From positions 620,001-684,000 of the forward strand of contig JADIYP010000006.1 in NCBI GenBank assembly GCA_016705235.1: DNA of 64,000 nucleotides. Direction: 5' to 3'. The DNA is from Candidatus Leptovillus affinis (GTDB taxonomy: Bacteria; Chloroflexota; Anaerolineae; Promineifilales; Promineifilaceae). The notes under the pieces were generated by a model. The model was not told the origin of the DNA, did not search any database, and worked only from the letters and a program-made list of their open reading frames with translations. Made by a program: the position numbers and the translations under genes. This document shows, piece by piece, positions 16,946-24,475 of the stretch (position 1 is the first letter of the stretch; each line of letters begins with the position of its first letter).

Positions 16946-19012
16946 TCAAGCTTCTTCTTCCCGCTCTTTCCTGGCGTGAGCCACAATTTGCTCTTGCAGG
17001 TGGGCGGGAATACGGCCGTAATTGGAAAATTCCATCCGGAAGACGCCGCGCCCTTGGGTCATCGAGCGCAAGTCGGAAGCGTAAGTCAACACTTCAGCCA
17101 AGGGCACTTCACAAATAACCACGCTCTTGGTGCCTTCTTGTTCGATGCCCAGCACACGCGCCCGGCGTGTATTCATATCACCCATGATGTCGCCCATGTT
17201 GTCGGCCGGCACGGTGACAATTACTTTGTAGATTGGCTCCAGCAACACAGGACCAGCGCCTAGCATCGCTTTCTTAAAGCATTCACGACCGGCCGTCTGG
17301 AAAGCGATTTCCTTGGAGTCTACCGGGTGTTCCTTGCCATCAAAAACGATGGCTTTGACGCCAACCACCGGATAACCGGCGGTTGGTCCGGCTTCCAATG
17401 CCTGACGGCAGCCTTTTTCCGTGGCCGAGACAAAGGGCGCGGAGATGGACCCACCAAAGATTTCCGAGGTAAATTCAAAGTCCGCGTCGTCGTCCAGGGA
17501 TTCCAGGCGAATGAAGACACGGCCGTATTGCCCCGCGCCGCCGGTTTGTTTCTTGTGAGTATATTCGGCGGAATTGGTCTTGGTGATAGTCTCACGGTAA
17601 GGCACTTTCGGAACCGAAGTTGTGAGATTGACGCCAAATTTGGAGTGCGCTTTCTTGACGGCAATGTCTAGATGGGTGACGCCCATTCCCGACAAAATTG
17701 TCTCATGAGTCGCCGGTTCCGTATGCCAGGTCAGCGTCAGGTCTTCACCAACCAGCCGGTTCAGCGATTGGCTCAATTTGGCCACGTCGGATTGTGATTT
17801 GGGGTGAATAGCCACAGAGGCAATCGGTGATGGTTGTTGAATTTTCGGCAGTGTGAGCACATGGCCGCGATCACAAAGCGTTTCGTTGGTTCCGGCGTCG
17901 CCCAATTTTACCACTACGCCGATATCGCCGCTGTGCAGGCGTGAAATGGGGGTGGTTTCTTTGCCAATGACAGTTTGGAGGGTGCCCACGCGGACTTCAG
18001 AGTCCAGATGGCTGGCCCAAACTCGGGAATCCGACTCCAGGATGCCGCTGAAAACACGAATGTAGCTGGAACGGCCGTATGGGTCTTCCCGTGTCTTAAA
18101 AATAAATGCCGCCAGGTGAGATGTGTCTTTGCCTTCGATTACAACCTCATCACCCGCCGCATTGGTAGCCGTAAATGATCGGCTGTCCGGTGAAGGAATA
18201 TAGCTGGCGAGGATTTCTAAAACAGGTTCTACCGCAATGCCTGGTTCGGGCGCGCTGAAAATGATAGGTGTAACCAACCCTTGAGCCATCGCGCCTTTTA
18301 ACCCGCGAACAATTTCTTCGCTGGTCAGGTCTTCCTCTTCAAAATACTTTTCCATCAACGAATCGTCGCCTTCAGCGGCCGCTTCGATGAGCGCCATGCG
18401 CGCTTCTTCAGCATCATCGGCCATGTCGGCAGGAATAGGAGCAACGGTGGCTTTTGCGCCCAAACGCGCTTCCATCTTCACTAAATCGATGATCCCCTTG
18501 AAGTCCGGCCCTTCACCAATCGGGAGTTGCAAATTCACGAAATTACCTTCCAAATTGGCGTTAATGCTCTCCATCACGCGAGAGACGCGCACATTTTCGC
18601 GATCCATCTTGGTGACTAGGAGAATTTGCGGCAGATTATGCTCGCGGGCTGCCTGAGTGACAACCTCGGTGCCAACTTCCACGCCGGCAACGGCTTCCAC
18701 AAAGATCAACGCGCCGCCGGACACAACCAGCGCGCTGTTCACTTCGCCGATAAAGTCCATATAACCCGGTGTGTCCAGCAGGTTTATTTTTTTGCCCTGA
18801 AATTCGATGGGAGCTAATGCGGTGGAAATGGAACTGTTTCGGTTGACTTCTTCTTCTTCGAAGTCCATGGCTGCCGTGCCCGCCTGAACACTTCCCAGAC
18901 GGGTTGTGACGCCTGTGTCAAACAGAGTACGCTCGACAAATGTTGTTTTGCCCGACCCATTGTGGCCGATTAACGCAATGTTTCGGATTTGGCTGGTTTG
19001 ATATTCTTTCAT
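16946..19012 (-). CDS. Elongation factor G-like GTPase (EF-G2 type)
   Basis: 688 residues with the five-domain EF-G layout. The G domain differs from canonical EF-G: the P-loop is GHNGSGKT (16-23) instead of AHIDAGKT, and switch II reads DTPGYMDF with Tyr84 at the position of the catalytic His. The specificity motif is TKMD (134-137). Domains III-V are intact, and domain IV includes the QTGGAGQYGRVFI segment. This is the pattern of the EF-G-like paralogues found beside a normal fusA; some members bind GTP but hydrolyse it poorly. It is not in a ribosomal-protein operon here, and a canonical fusA is expected elsewhere. AGAGG lies 12 nt before the ATG. Confidence 0.92.
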   Translation of the reverse strand: MKEYQTSQIRNIALIGHNGSGKTTFVERTLFDTGVTTRLGSVQAGTAAMDFEEEEVNRNSSISTALAPIEFQGKKINLLDTPGYMDFIGEVNSALVVSGGALIFVEAVAGVEVGTEVVTQAAREHNLPQILLVTKMDRENVRVSRVMESINANLEGNFVNLQLPIGEGPDFKGIIDLVKMEARLGAKATVAPIPADMADDAEEARMALIEAAAEGDDSLMEKYFEEEDLTSEEIVRGLKGAMAQGLVTPIIFSAPEPGIAVEPVLEILASYIPSPDSRSFTATNAAGDEVVIEGKDTSHLAAFIFKTREDPYGRSSYIRVFSGILESDSRVWASHLDSEVRVGTLQTVIGKETTPISRLHSGDIGVVVKLGDAGTNETLCDRGHVLTLPKIQQPSPIASVAIHPKSQSDVAKLSQSLNRLVGEDLTLTWHTEPATHETILSGMGVTHLDIAVKKAHSKFGVNLTTSVPKVPYRETITKTNSAEYTHKKQTGGAGQYGRVFIRLESLDDDADFEFTSEIFGGSISAPFVSATEKGCRQALEAGPTAGYPVVGVKAIVFDGKEHPVDSKEIAFQTAGRECFKKAMLGAGPVLLEPIYKVIVTVPADNMGDIMGDMNTRRARVLGIEQEGTKSVVICEVPLAEVLTYASDLRSMTQGRGVFRMEFSNYGRIPAHLQEQIVAHARKEREEEA

Positions 19013-19163
19013 TCGTAAGAAAACCTCTCGGGATAAGGAATTTTAATGGTCGATGTTCTCGTGCGGATTGCCTCTGCCCCAGGCATATTGCCACGGTGCG
19101 GACAATAAAAATATCGCTTCTTAACATTGATAAGGGGACATTTCCGCTGTGGTTAGTTGACAA

Positions 19164-19191
19164 ATTATACTTTCCTTTAAACAGTTGTCAA
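19164..19191 (-). promoter_or_regulatory. Consensus sigma70 promoter of the EF-G-like gene
   Basis: On the minus strand TTGACA (19191-19186), a 16-nt spacer, TATAAT (19169-19164). Both hexamers are perfect. The leader would be about 145 nt. Confidence 0.75.
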
Positions 19192-19275
19192 AACGGGAGA
19201 AGTGGCTGCTGACTGTGCAACAAGCCCAAATGCTTTGCGTATAGGGGGTTAGTTAACCACAGGAGGTTGATGATT

Positions 19276-20382
19276 ATGTCTGATAAATCGAAAGATACCT
19301 ACGAGAAAGAGTCGGTTTATGACCCATTGGATGAGAAACCAGCGGGCGATGAGCCAAAACGCGGGAACCCCTCACTTTTTGGGCCGGTTGTGTTGATTGC
19401 CTTGGGTGTTTTATTTTTGCTGAATAATTTGGGCATGCTGCCGGCGATGTCGGTGAATTGGATGGCTGCGGCCAGGCTCTGGCCTTTGTTCCTGATTTTA
19501 GTGGGTGTTAATTTAATTGTGCGGCAGGCGCCACGGCCGTTAGGCGGCATTCTCAGCGCGTTGGTGGGTGTGGTGGCGGTGGGCATATTTGGCTACGCCC
19601 TATTGTTTAGCCAGGACAACCCGCGCTTAAACTTTATGGGGGCAAACGCCAATGCCAGCCAGGCGCAAACAAAGGAGATTTCCTTTGGCGCGGATGATGT
19701 GCAGACGGCCGTTGTCGAAATCAACTTCGGCGCTGCCGGAGCAGACGTGTCGGCCTTAGCAGACAGCAACGAATTGATTGAAGGCACTGTCAGCTACATG
19801 GGCGATCTGACATTTGATACCAGCGCTAATGGCTCTGAAGCGACTATCTTTTTACAGGAAAAGGATGGCGGCCTCTGGTGGCTCAATCCCAGCAATTGGA
19901 ACTCAATGATTTTCCAACGCTGGCAAATCGCCCTTAGCCCGCGCGTGAGCACTGATTTGCGGCTGGACGTGGGGGCTGGTTCCGTGGCAGCGGATTTAAG
20001 CAAGCTGACGTTGCAGGAGCTAAACGTCGATGGCGGCGCGGGCAGCCTGGAACTGTCTTTGCCGGATGGGGCGTATGACGCGACGCTCGATGTAAGCGCC
20101 GGTTCAACGCAAGTGGCGCTGCCGCAAAACGGCCGTCAACGCATCGAAATCAATGGCGGCGCCGGCAGCCTGACACTGCTGCTGCCCGCCGGCCGGGAAG
20201 CCCGCATCAGCGTAAACGGCGGCCTGGGGAGCTTTAATCTTAACGGCCGTCGCTTTACCCAAATTAGCGGCAACGAGCCGGATGAAGGGGTGTGGGAAAC
20301 CGAAGGGTACAAAACATCCGCCAACCCACTCGATGTAACCATCGACGTGAGCGCCGGCAGCGTGACCATCCGCGAACCTTAA
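19276..20382 (+). CDS. LiaF-like membrane protein with a C-terminal beta-solenoid-type domain
   Basis: 368 residues from ATG 19276, which is 9 nt from AGGAGG; in-frame starts at 19267 and 19270 are too close to it. The cytoplasmic N-terminus is charged. Three to four membrane helices follow at about 35-120: the LiaI/DUF5668-type hairpin GPVVLIALGVLFLLNNLG...RLWPLFLILVGVNLIV, then LVGVVAVGIFGYALLF. The rest is extracytoplasmic and built of repeated strands such as LDVGAGSVAADLSKL, LNVDGGAGSLELSLPDG, LDVSAGSTQVALP and INGGAGSLTLLLP, as in LiaF C-terminal/toast-rack domains. These proteins take part in envelope-stress sensing. No liaRS is adjacent. Confidence 0.85.
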   Translation: MSDKSKDTYEKESVYDPLDEKPAGDEPKRGNPSLFGPVVLIALGVLFLLNNLGMLPAMSVNWMAAARLWPLFLILVGVNLIVRQAPRPLGGILSALVGVVAVGIFGYALLFSQDNPRLNFMGANANASQAQTKEISFGADDVQTAVVEINFGAAGADVSALADSNELIEGTVSYMGDLTFDTSANGSEATIFLQEKDGGLWWLNPSNWNSMIFQRWQIALSPRVSTDLRLDVGAGSVAADLSKLTLQELNVDGGAGSLELSLPDGAYDATLDVSAGSTQVALPQNGRQRIEINGGAGSLTLLLPAGREARISVNGGLGSFNLNGRRFTQISGNEPDEGVWETEGYKTSANPLDVTIDVSAGSVTIREP

Positions 20383-20398
20383 AGAATTTGCTGGCTGA

Positions 20399-20450
20399 CA
20401 GCCTGAACAATTACCAATTGGCAATTGGCAATCGGCAATTGATCAGGCTG
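20399..20450. terminator. Inverted repeat between convergent LiaF-like and sufE genes
   Basis: CAGCCTGA-led 14-bp arm (20399-20412) pairs with 20437-20450 with one mismatch. The loop is built of AATTGGC/CAATTGG repeats. It overlaps the sufE stop codon. No T-run, so termination is only possible. Confidence 0.4.
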
Positions 20451-20868
20451 TTTGGGCTAAGGTTTTCATGTGCGCCAGAATGGCGGCTATGCCATTCAGG
20501 CGCTGCCCGCTTAATACCGATTGCAGCCCCATTTGCAAATAAAATTCGTTAGGCACGGCCGTTACGGCCGCTGGCGTCAAACCGTCCAGGCCATCTTGCA
20601 GCAAGGCGGCAAAACCACGCACTGTGGGGGCTTCGGGCGGGATGTCGAAATGAAAGTGGAGACGGCCGTTATCATGCTGCGCATACACAAAAACCGGCGT
20701 CATGCATTCATGCACCTGATCCAACGTGTCGCGCTTTTCATGCAGCCAATCTGGCAGCGGCGGCAACTTCTCGGCAAATTGCAATAAATACTCCAGCTTT
20801 TCCTGGCCAACACAAAAACTAAAATCTTCTACAATTTCCTGCAAACGGTCCGGTAGATCATTCATCAT
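20443..20868 (-). CDS. sufE: SufE-type cysteine desulfurase activator
   Basis: 141 residues. SufE accepts persulfide sulfur from a SufS-type desulfurase for Fe-S cluster assembly. The family pattern is visible: MNDLPDRLQEIVEDFSF, EKLEYLLQFAEKLPPLP, then the sulfur-accepting cysteine in VHECMTPVFVYA (usually GCQSxVW), FHFDIPPEAPTVRGFAALL and the C-terminal GLQSVLSGQRLNGIAAILAHMK. No sufS or other suf gene is adjacent. Two ATGs (20868, 20865) follow GAGGTGA. Confidence 0.9.
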   Translation of the reverse strand: MMNDLPDRLQEIVEDFSFCVGQEKLEYLLQFAEKLPPLPDWLHEKRDTLDQVHECMTPVFVYAQHDNGRLHFHFDIPPEAPTVRGFAALLQDGLDGLTPAAVTAVPNEFYLQMGLQSVLSGQRLNGIAAILAHMKTLAQTA

Positions 20869-21301
20869 TTCACCTCGGTATCTGGTTCACTCCCAGCGAG
20901 TCTGCGGCGTTTGGCCCATTGTACGGAAATTCATTCGGCGGCGCATGAATTTTGAGGAAAAACTTATCCCAGGCTAGCAGGCTGTCGGAAAAATAGAAAT
21001 GGATACACGGATGACACGGATTTACACCGATTTTCTGGTGATTTATCCGTAAAAATCCGTCCAATCCGTGTACCTATCCTGAGTTCTCCGACAGGCTGCT
21101 AGCGCAGCTTTAAAAACGAAAAACCAGGCGGAGGGTCGCCCGGTAGTTCGTCAAGGGAAAGTATGTTGCTTAGAGGAAAAGAGAGGAGAAGAATCTTGTT
21201 CTAAGGGGAATTTTCTCACCTGAAAGAAAGCTTACCACCTCTAAGTTAACATCTGGTTAACCGTTTGTTACCGATTTGCTAAGGATTCATAACAAGCGGC
21301 C
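20869..21301. other. Intergenic region with a MITE-like element
   Basis: 433 bp without a gene. It contains the 131-bp inverted-repeat element at 20973-21103. To the right there is a purine-rich stretch (GAGGAAAAGAGAGGAGAAGAA near 21174) followed by AT-rich sequence with TTAAC repeats near 21244-21262. No protein-like frame. Confidence 0.6.
20973..21103. mobile_element. MITE-like element, 131 bp with 17-bp terminal inverted repeats
   Basis: The ends GCTAGCAGGCTGTCGGA (20973-20989) and TCCGACAGGCTGCTAGC (21087-21103) are inverted copies with one mismatch. The inside holds a second, imperfect dyad built of GGATACACGGAT/ATCCGTGTACC-type sequence. No coding capacity, so it would need a transposase supplied elsewhere. 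Confidence 0.65.
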
Positions 21302-22309
21302 TCACTCGTAATAATCCAGTACGGCCAAAATTCCCTTCAGGTTTTGCGGCCAATCTGTGGCTGAATGATTGGTCAGCTCGACAGCCATGGAGGTAATGCC
21401 TTGAGTTGTTAACCAATCGCTGGCATCGCCGGTAACGGGGTAGCTGGTAAATGCTTCGTAGATGGGGTAGCCGCCGGCCAGGCCGTACACCGTCGCCAGG
21501 GCATAAGACGGTTGATGGGTTTCCGGGCAACCGGCGGCAAATACGCCATTCAAGGCGCTGTGCCAGAAGATGACGGCTTTCGGTTCTAACCCCACCAGAT
21601 AACTGCTCAGAGCCGCCGTTTCTGGTTCAGAGAACGGCCGTTCCCCCCCACTCACCCACTGATCGCGCCATAACCCGCTGGCCTGCCAGTTGCAGTCCCA
21701 ATTGCGGTTCAAATCCACGTCACTGCCATTAAACCGGCCGGGAACCGTATCGCTGATCACGTCGGTTGGCGCAAACCAACCTTCGCTGCCGGTCACCAAA
21801 AACTGCCCGTCCGGGTTGGCGGAAGGAATGATGTGCAGCGTTATCGAATCGGGAATCTGGTCGATGTTCGCCTGGAAATAGGCGATGGCCTCATAGGCCA
21901 ACAAAATGGTGTTCCACTCATAGCCGCCATGAATTCCTCCCACAAATACAACCTGATCCGGGCCGTTCTTAAATTGATAATCGACAATCGGCCGTCCCTG
22001 GCTTGAAAGACCCACAGTCTGGGTGAGGGCATTGGCCGGCGTGGTCGCCGTGGCGGGGGGCGTATCTGTGGGCAGCGGCGTCGCCGACGGCCGTTGAATG
22101 ACCGGCGTGCTGGAAGGCACGGCCGTTGGCGTAACCGTCGGCGTGTTTGTTTGGGTTGGCGTAGCTTGGGGCGTGAAGGTGAGGACGGTAACGGCCGTCG
22201 GCATTTGCGTCGGCAGCGGCATCGCCGCCGGTTGGCAGCCAATCAGGCCCAAAAACAATCCACTCGCCAGAACAAAGGCTATAAAATAGGGTAAAAGCAA
22301 CTTTATCAT
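21302..22309 (-). CDS. M14-family zinc carboxypeptidase, lipoprotein
   Basis: 335 residues. Signal peptide with lipobox LIGC (Cys25), a Thr/Pro-rich tether (26-95), then an M14-type domain (about 97-335). Expected catalytic residues are present: His127 and Glu131 in GGIHGGYEWNT, Arg202 in DLNRNWDC, third zinc ligand His250 in FWHSALNG, and general base Glu311 in MAVELTNH. HGGYE has one more residue between His and Glu than the usual HxxE. Such enzymes trim peptides, often of peptidoglycan. The gene starts 15 nt after the kinase gene whose ectodomain is a degenerate copy of this domain, so the two act together or share a ligand. Confidence 0.88.
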   Translation of the reverse strand: MIKLLLPYFIAFVLASGLFLGLIGCQPAAMPLPTQMPTAVTVLTFTPQATPTQTNTPTVTPTAVPSSTPVIQRPSATPLPTDTPPATATTPANALTQTVGLSSQGRPIVDYQFKNGPDQVVFVGGIHGGYEWNTILLAYEAIAYFQANIDQIPDSITLHIIPSANPDGQFLVTGSEGWFAPTDVISDTVPGRFNGSDVDLNRNWDCNWQASGLWRDQWVSGGERPFSEPETAALSSYLVGLEPKAVIFWHSALNGVFAAGCPETHQPSYALATVYGLAGGYPIYEAFTSYPVTGDASDWLTTQGITSMAVELTNHSATDWPQNLKGILAVLDYYE

Positions 22310-22324
22310 GGGCCAATGATAACG

Positions 22325-24355
22325 CTAGCTGCCAAAATCCCGCAAAACAGCCCGAATCCCATCCAAATTGTCGCCCCAGTCCACCGTCACATAATCGGGC
22401 AAAATAATGGCAATCGCCGGGATGCCCTGGCCATCCAGCCAGTTGGTTCCGTCGCCGTTTAGCGTCTGGTTGGTCAGATTCTCAAAATCGGCGATGGGAT
22501 AACCGGCGGCGATGCCATACGCCTGCGCCAGGGGCACCGACACCCGGCTGGGACCATTACACGCGCCTGGGGAGGCAAGGCCATTGGTTGTTTTGGCTTC
22601 CCAAAACACCACGGCCGTTGCGCCCACGCTTTCAATAAATGCCACCATCGCCTGCGTTTCCGGCTCCGAAAACGCAAATTGGCCGCCAATACCGGGCACG
22701 GTATTGCCTCGAAAGGCAGCGTCTTTTACCCAGCGGCAGTCCCAGTTGCGGTTCAAATCCACGCCATTGGCGTTGAGACGGCCGTCCAGTTCCCCCACAA
22801 CCGGGCGGCTGTCGGGGTTGGCATTCGTGATAATGTATAAGGTCGTCTGCGGCGGAATCTCCTGGAAGTTGCTCGAAAAGTAATTGACGGCCGTTTCCGC
22901 CAGCGAAACAGTGGACGGCGCGGCCCCGGCGTGCAGCCCGCCGATAAACACAATCGCTTTTGGCCCGCCGCCAATCCGCACCGCCTCAATCGGCAAATTG
23001 CCCGCCGAGTAACCGATGGTCAGCCGTTCTGGCCCCATGTCGGGCGTTTCGGTGGGCAGCGGCGTCTCGGTGGGCGGCGCGTCGGTGGGCGGCGGCGGGG
23101 TCGCCGATGGCAAAGCGGTTGGTTCGGGAACGGCCGTAGCCACGATGTCATTGGGCACGGCCGTTTCCGTAGCTGCGGCCGTCGGCAAAGCGGTCGGGTT
23201 GTCCTCGGCCACAATCATAACTGGCGTGGCGGTGGGCACGGCCGCCGTGTCTGGCCCGCGCAGCGACCGCATCGCCAAATACCCGCCGCCTAAAAACAGC
23301 AGCGCGAGCAAAGCAACCGCCAGACCAATCACCCAGCCTTTGCCCCTGCCGCCGGCCGAACGCGGCACAGTCGGTCCGGTGTCTGGCGGCAGCAAGTCAG
23401 TGGGCGCAAAGTTTGGCGGCACAATTTTAGACGGACCGATGGTGTACTGTTCCATCGGATGCGGCCGCCACGCGCCGGAGGTAGAGACGCGGCCCGGACC
23501 GCCTTCGGCTTCTATCGCCTGGTCGATGGCGTTTCTCATATCGACGGCCGTTGGCAAACGGTTCATCGGGTTTTTTTGCATGGCGGCCTGCACCACATAC
23601 CGGGTGTGAGGCGTCAGGTCGTGGCGGAGGTTTTCCAGGGGGGTTGGCTCTTCGTAGACGTGTTTGTGCAAGACAGCCAGCGGGTCGTCGGCTTCAAACG
23701 GCCGTTTCCCGGCCAGCATCTCATACAAAATCACGCCCAGCGAATAGAGGTCGGAACGGCCGTCCAGCTTTTCTCCGCGCGCCTGTTCCGGCGACATATA
23801 ATTCGGCGTGCCGATCAATGTGCCTGTCTGGGTTAATTTGGGCGCGCTCTGCACAGCGGCAATGCCCAAATCCACCAGGATGGGCGTGCCATCCGGCCGC
23901 AGCAAAATGTTACTCGGCTTAATATCCCGATGCACAATCCCGGCGGCATGAGCCACGCGCAGCGCATCGGCCATCTGCCGCACAATCGCCAAAGCCTGCG
24001 TCGTGGGCAGCAGTTCGCCACGCCGCGTCAGCATTTCCAGGGTGTCCCGCAGCGCCCCGCCGTCGATAAATGGCATCGCGATGTACGGCCGTTGGTCGGG
24101 CGTCAGCCCAATGCCAAACACCTGGATGATGTTGGGGTGTTCTAACTGGGCCACTGTCTGCGCTTCCCGCCGAAACCGTTCTACAAACTGCGTATCGGCC
24201 GAAAGCTGCGCCAACATCACCTTCAAGGCTACCTTGCGGTGCAAATTGACGTCGAACGCCAGGTAAACATCGGCCATTCCGCCGCGAGCGATATGGCTCC
24301 TGATCTCGTAGTGGCCAATTTGCTGCCCAATGAGTTGTGTGGGGTCTAATGACAT
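22325..24355 (-). CDS. Membrane Ser/Thr kinase with an inactive M14-like ectodomain
   Basis: 676 residues. Hanks-type kinase domain at 14-280: glycine loop ARGGMADV, Lys45 (VALK), catalytic HRDIKPSN with Asp144, DLG at 162-164, TPNYMSPE. One membrane helix at 341-362, a Pro/Thr-rich linker to about 440, then an M14-like domain (445-676) colinear with the neighbouring lipoprotein. Its active site is lost: His475 remains, but the positions of the enzyme's Glu131, His250 and Glu311 are Ala479, Glu586 and Ile651. DLNRNWDC is kept. The domain probably binds a peptide without cleaving it and controls the kinase. The Ser/Thr kinase call is firm; ligand sensing is inference. Confidence 0.93.
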   Translation of the reverse strand: MSLDPTQLIGQQIGHYEIRSHIARGGMADVYLAFDVNLHRKVALKVMLAQLSADTQFVERFRREAQTVAQLEHPNIIQVFGIGLTPDQRPYIAMPFIDGGALRDTLEMLTRRGELLPTTQALAIVRQMADALRVAHAAGIVHRDIKPSNILLRPDGTPILVDLGIAAVQSAPKLTQTGTLIGTPNYMSPEQARGEKLDGRSDLYSLGVILYEMLAGKRPFEADDPLAVLHKHVYEEPTPLENLRHDLTPHTRYVVQAAMQKNPMNRLPTAVDMRNAIDQAIEAEGGPGRVSTSGAWRPHPMEQYTIGPSKIVPPNFAPTDLLPPDTGPTVPRSAGGRGKGWVIGLAVALLALLFLGGGYLAMRSLRGPDTAAVPTATPVMIVAEDNPTALPTAAATETAVPNDIVATAVPEPTALPSATPPPPTDAPPTETPLPTETPDMGPERLTIGYSAGNLPIEAVRIGGGPKAIVFIGGLHAGAAPSTVSLAETAVNYFSSNFQEIPPQTTLYIITNANPDSRPVVGELDGRLNANGVDLNRNWDCRWVKDAAFRGNTVPGIGGQFAFSEPETQAMVAFIESVGATAVVFWEAKTTNGLASPGACNGPSRVSVPLAQAYGIAAGYPIADFENLTNQTLNGDGTNWLDGQGIPAIAIILPDYVTVDWGDNLDGIRAVLRDFGS

Positions 24356-24381
24356 AGCTGTAACTCGTTTTTACCTTAGCC

Positions 24382-24407
24382 CTGGCAGGTTTCGGGAAAC
24401 CTGCCAG
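24382..24407. repeat. CTGGCAGGTTT hairpin between the two kinase genes
   Basis: A perfect 11-bp stem (24382-24392 with 24397-24407) with the loop CGGG in the 120-bp gap between co-oriented kinase genes. It looks like a REP-type element; it may weaken transcription of the downstream genes. Confidence 0.55.
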
Positions 24408-24475
24408 TATGACTCTATCCGTTATCCATGAACAAAGCCGCGTTTAACCGGCAGCCAGGACACAGCACGTTCACT

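Noticed and set aside
21104..21301. Possible structured RNA in the purine-rich spacer (GGCGGAGGGTCGCCCGG near 21127)
   Set aside because: Only a short stem can be drawn; no known riboswitch core and no gene downstream on the plus strand.
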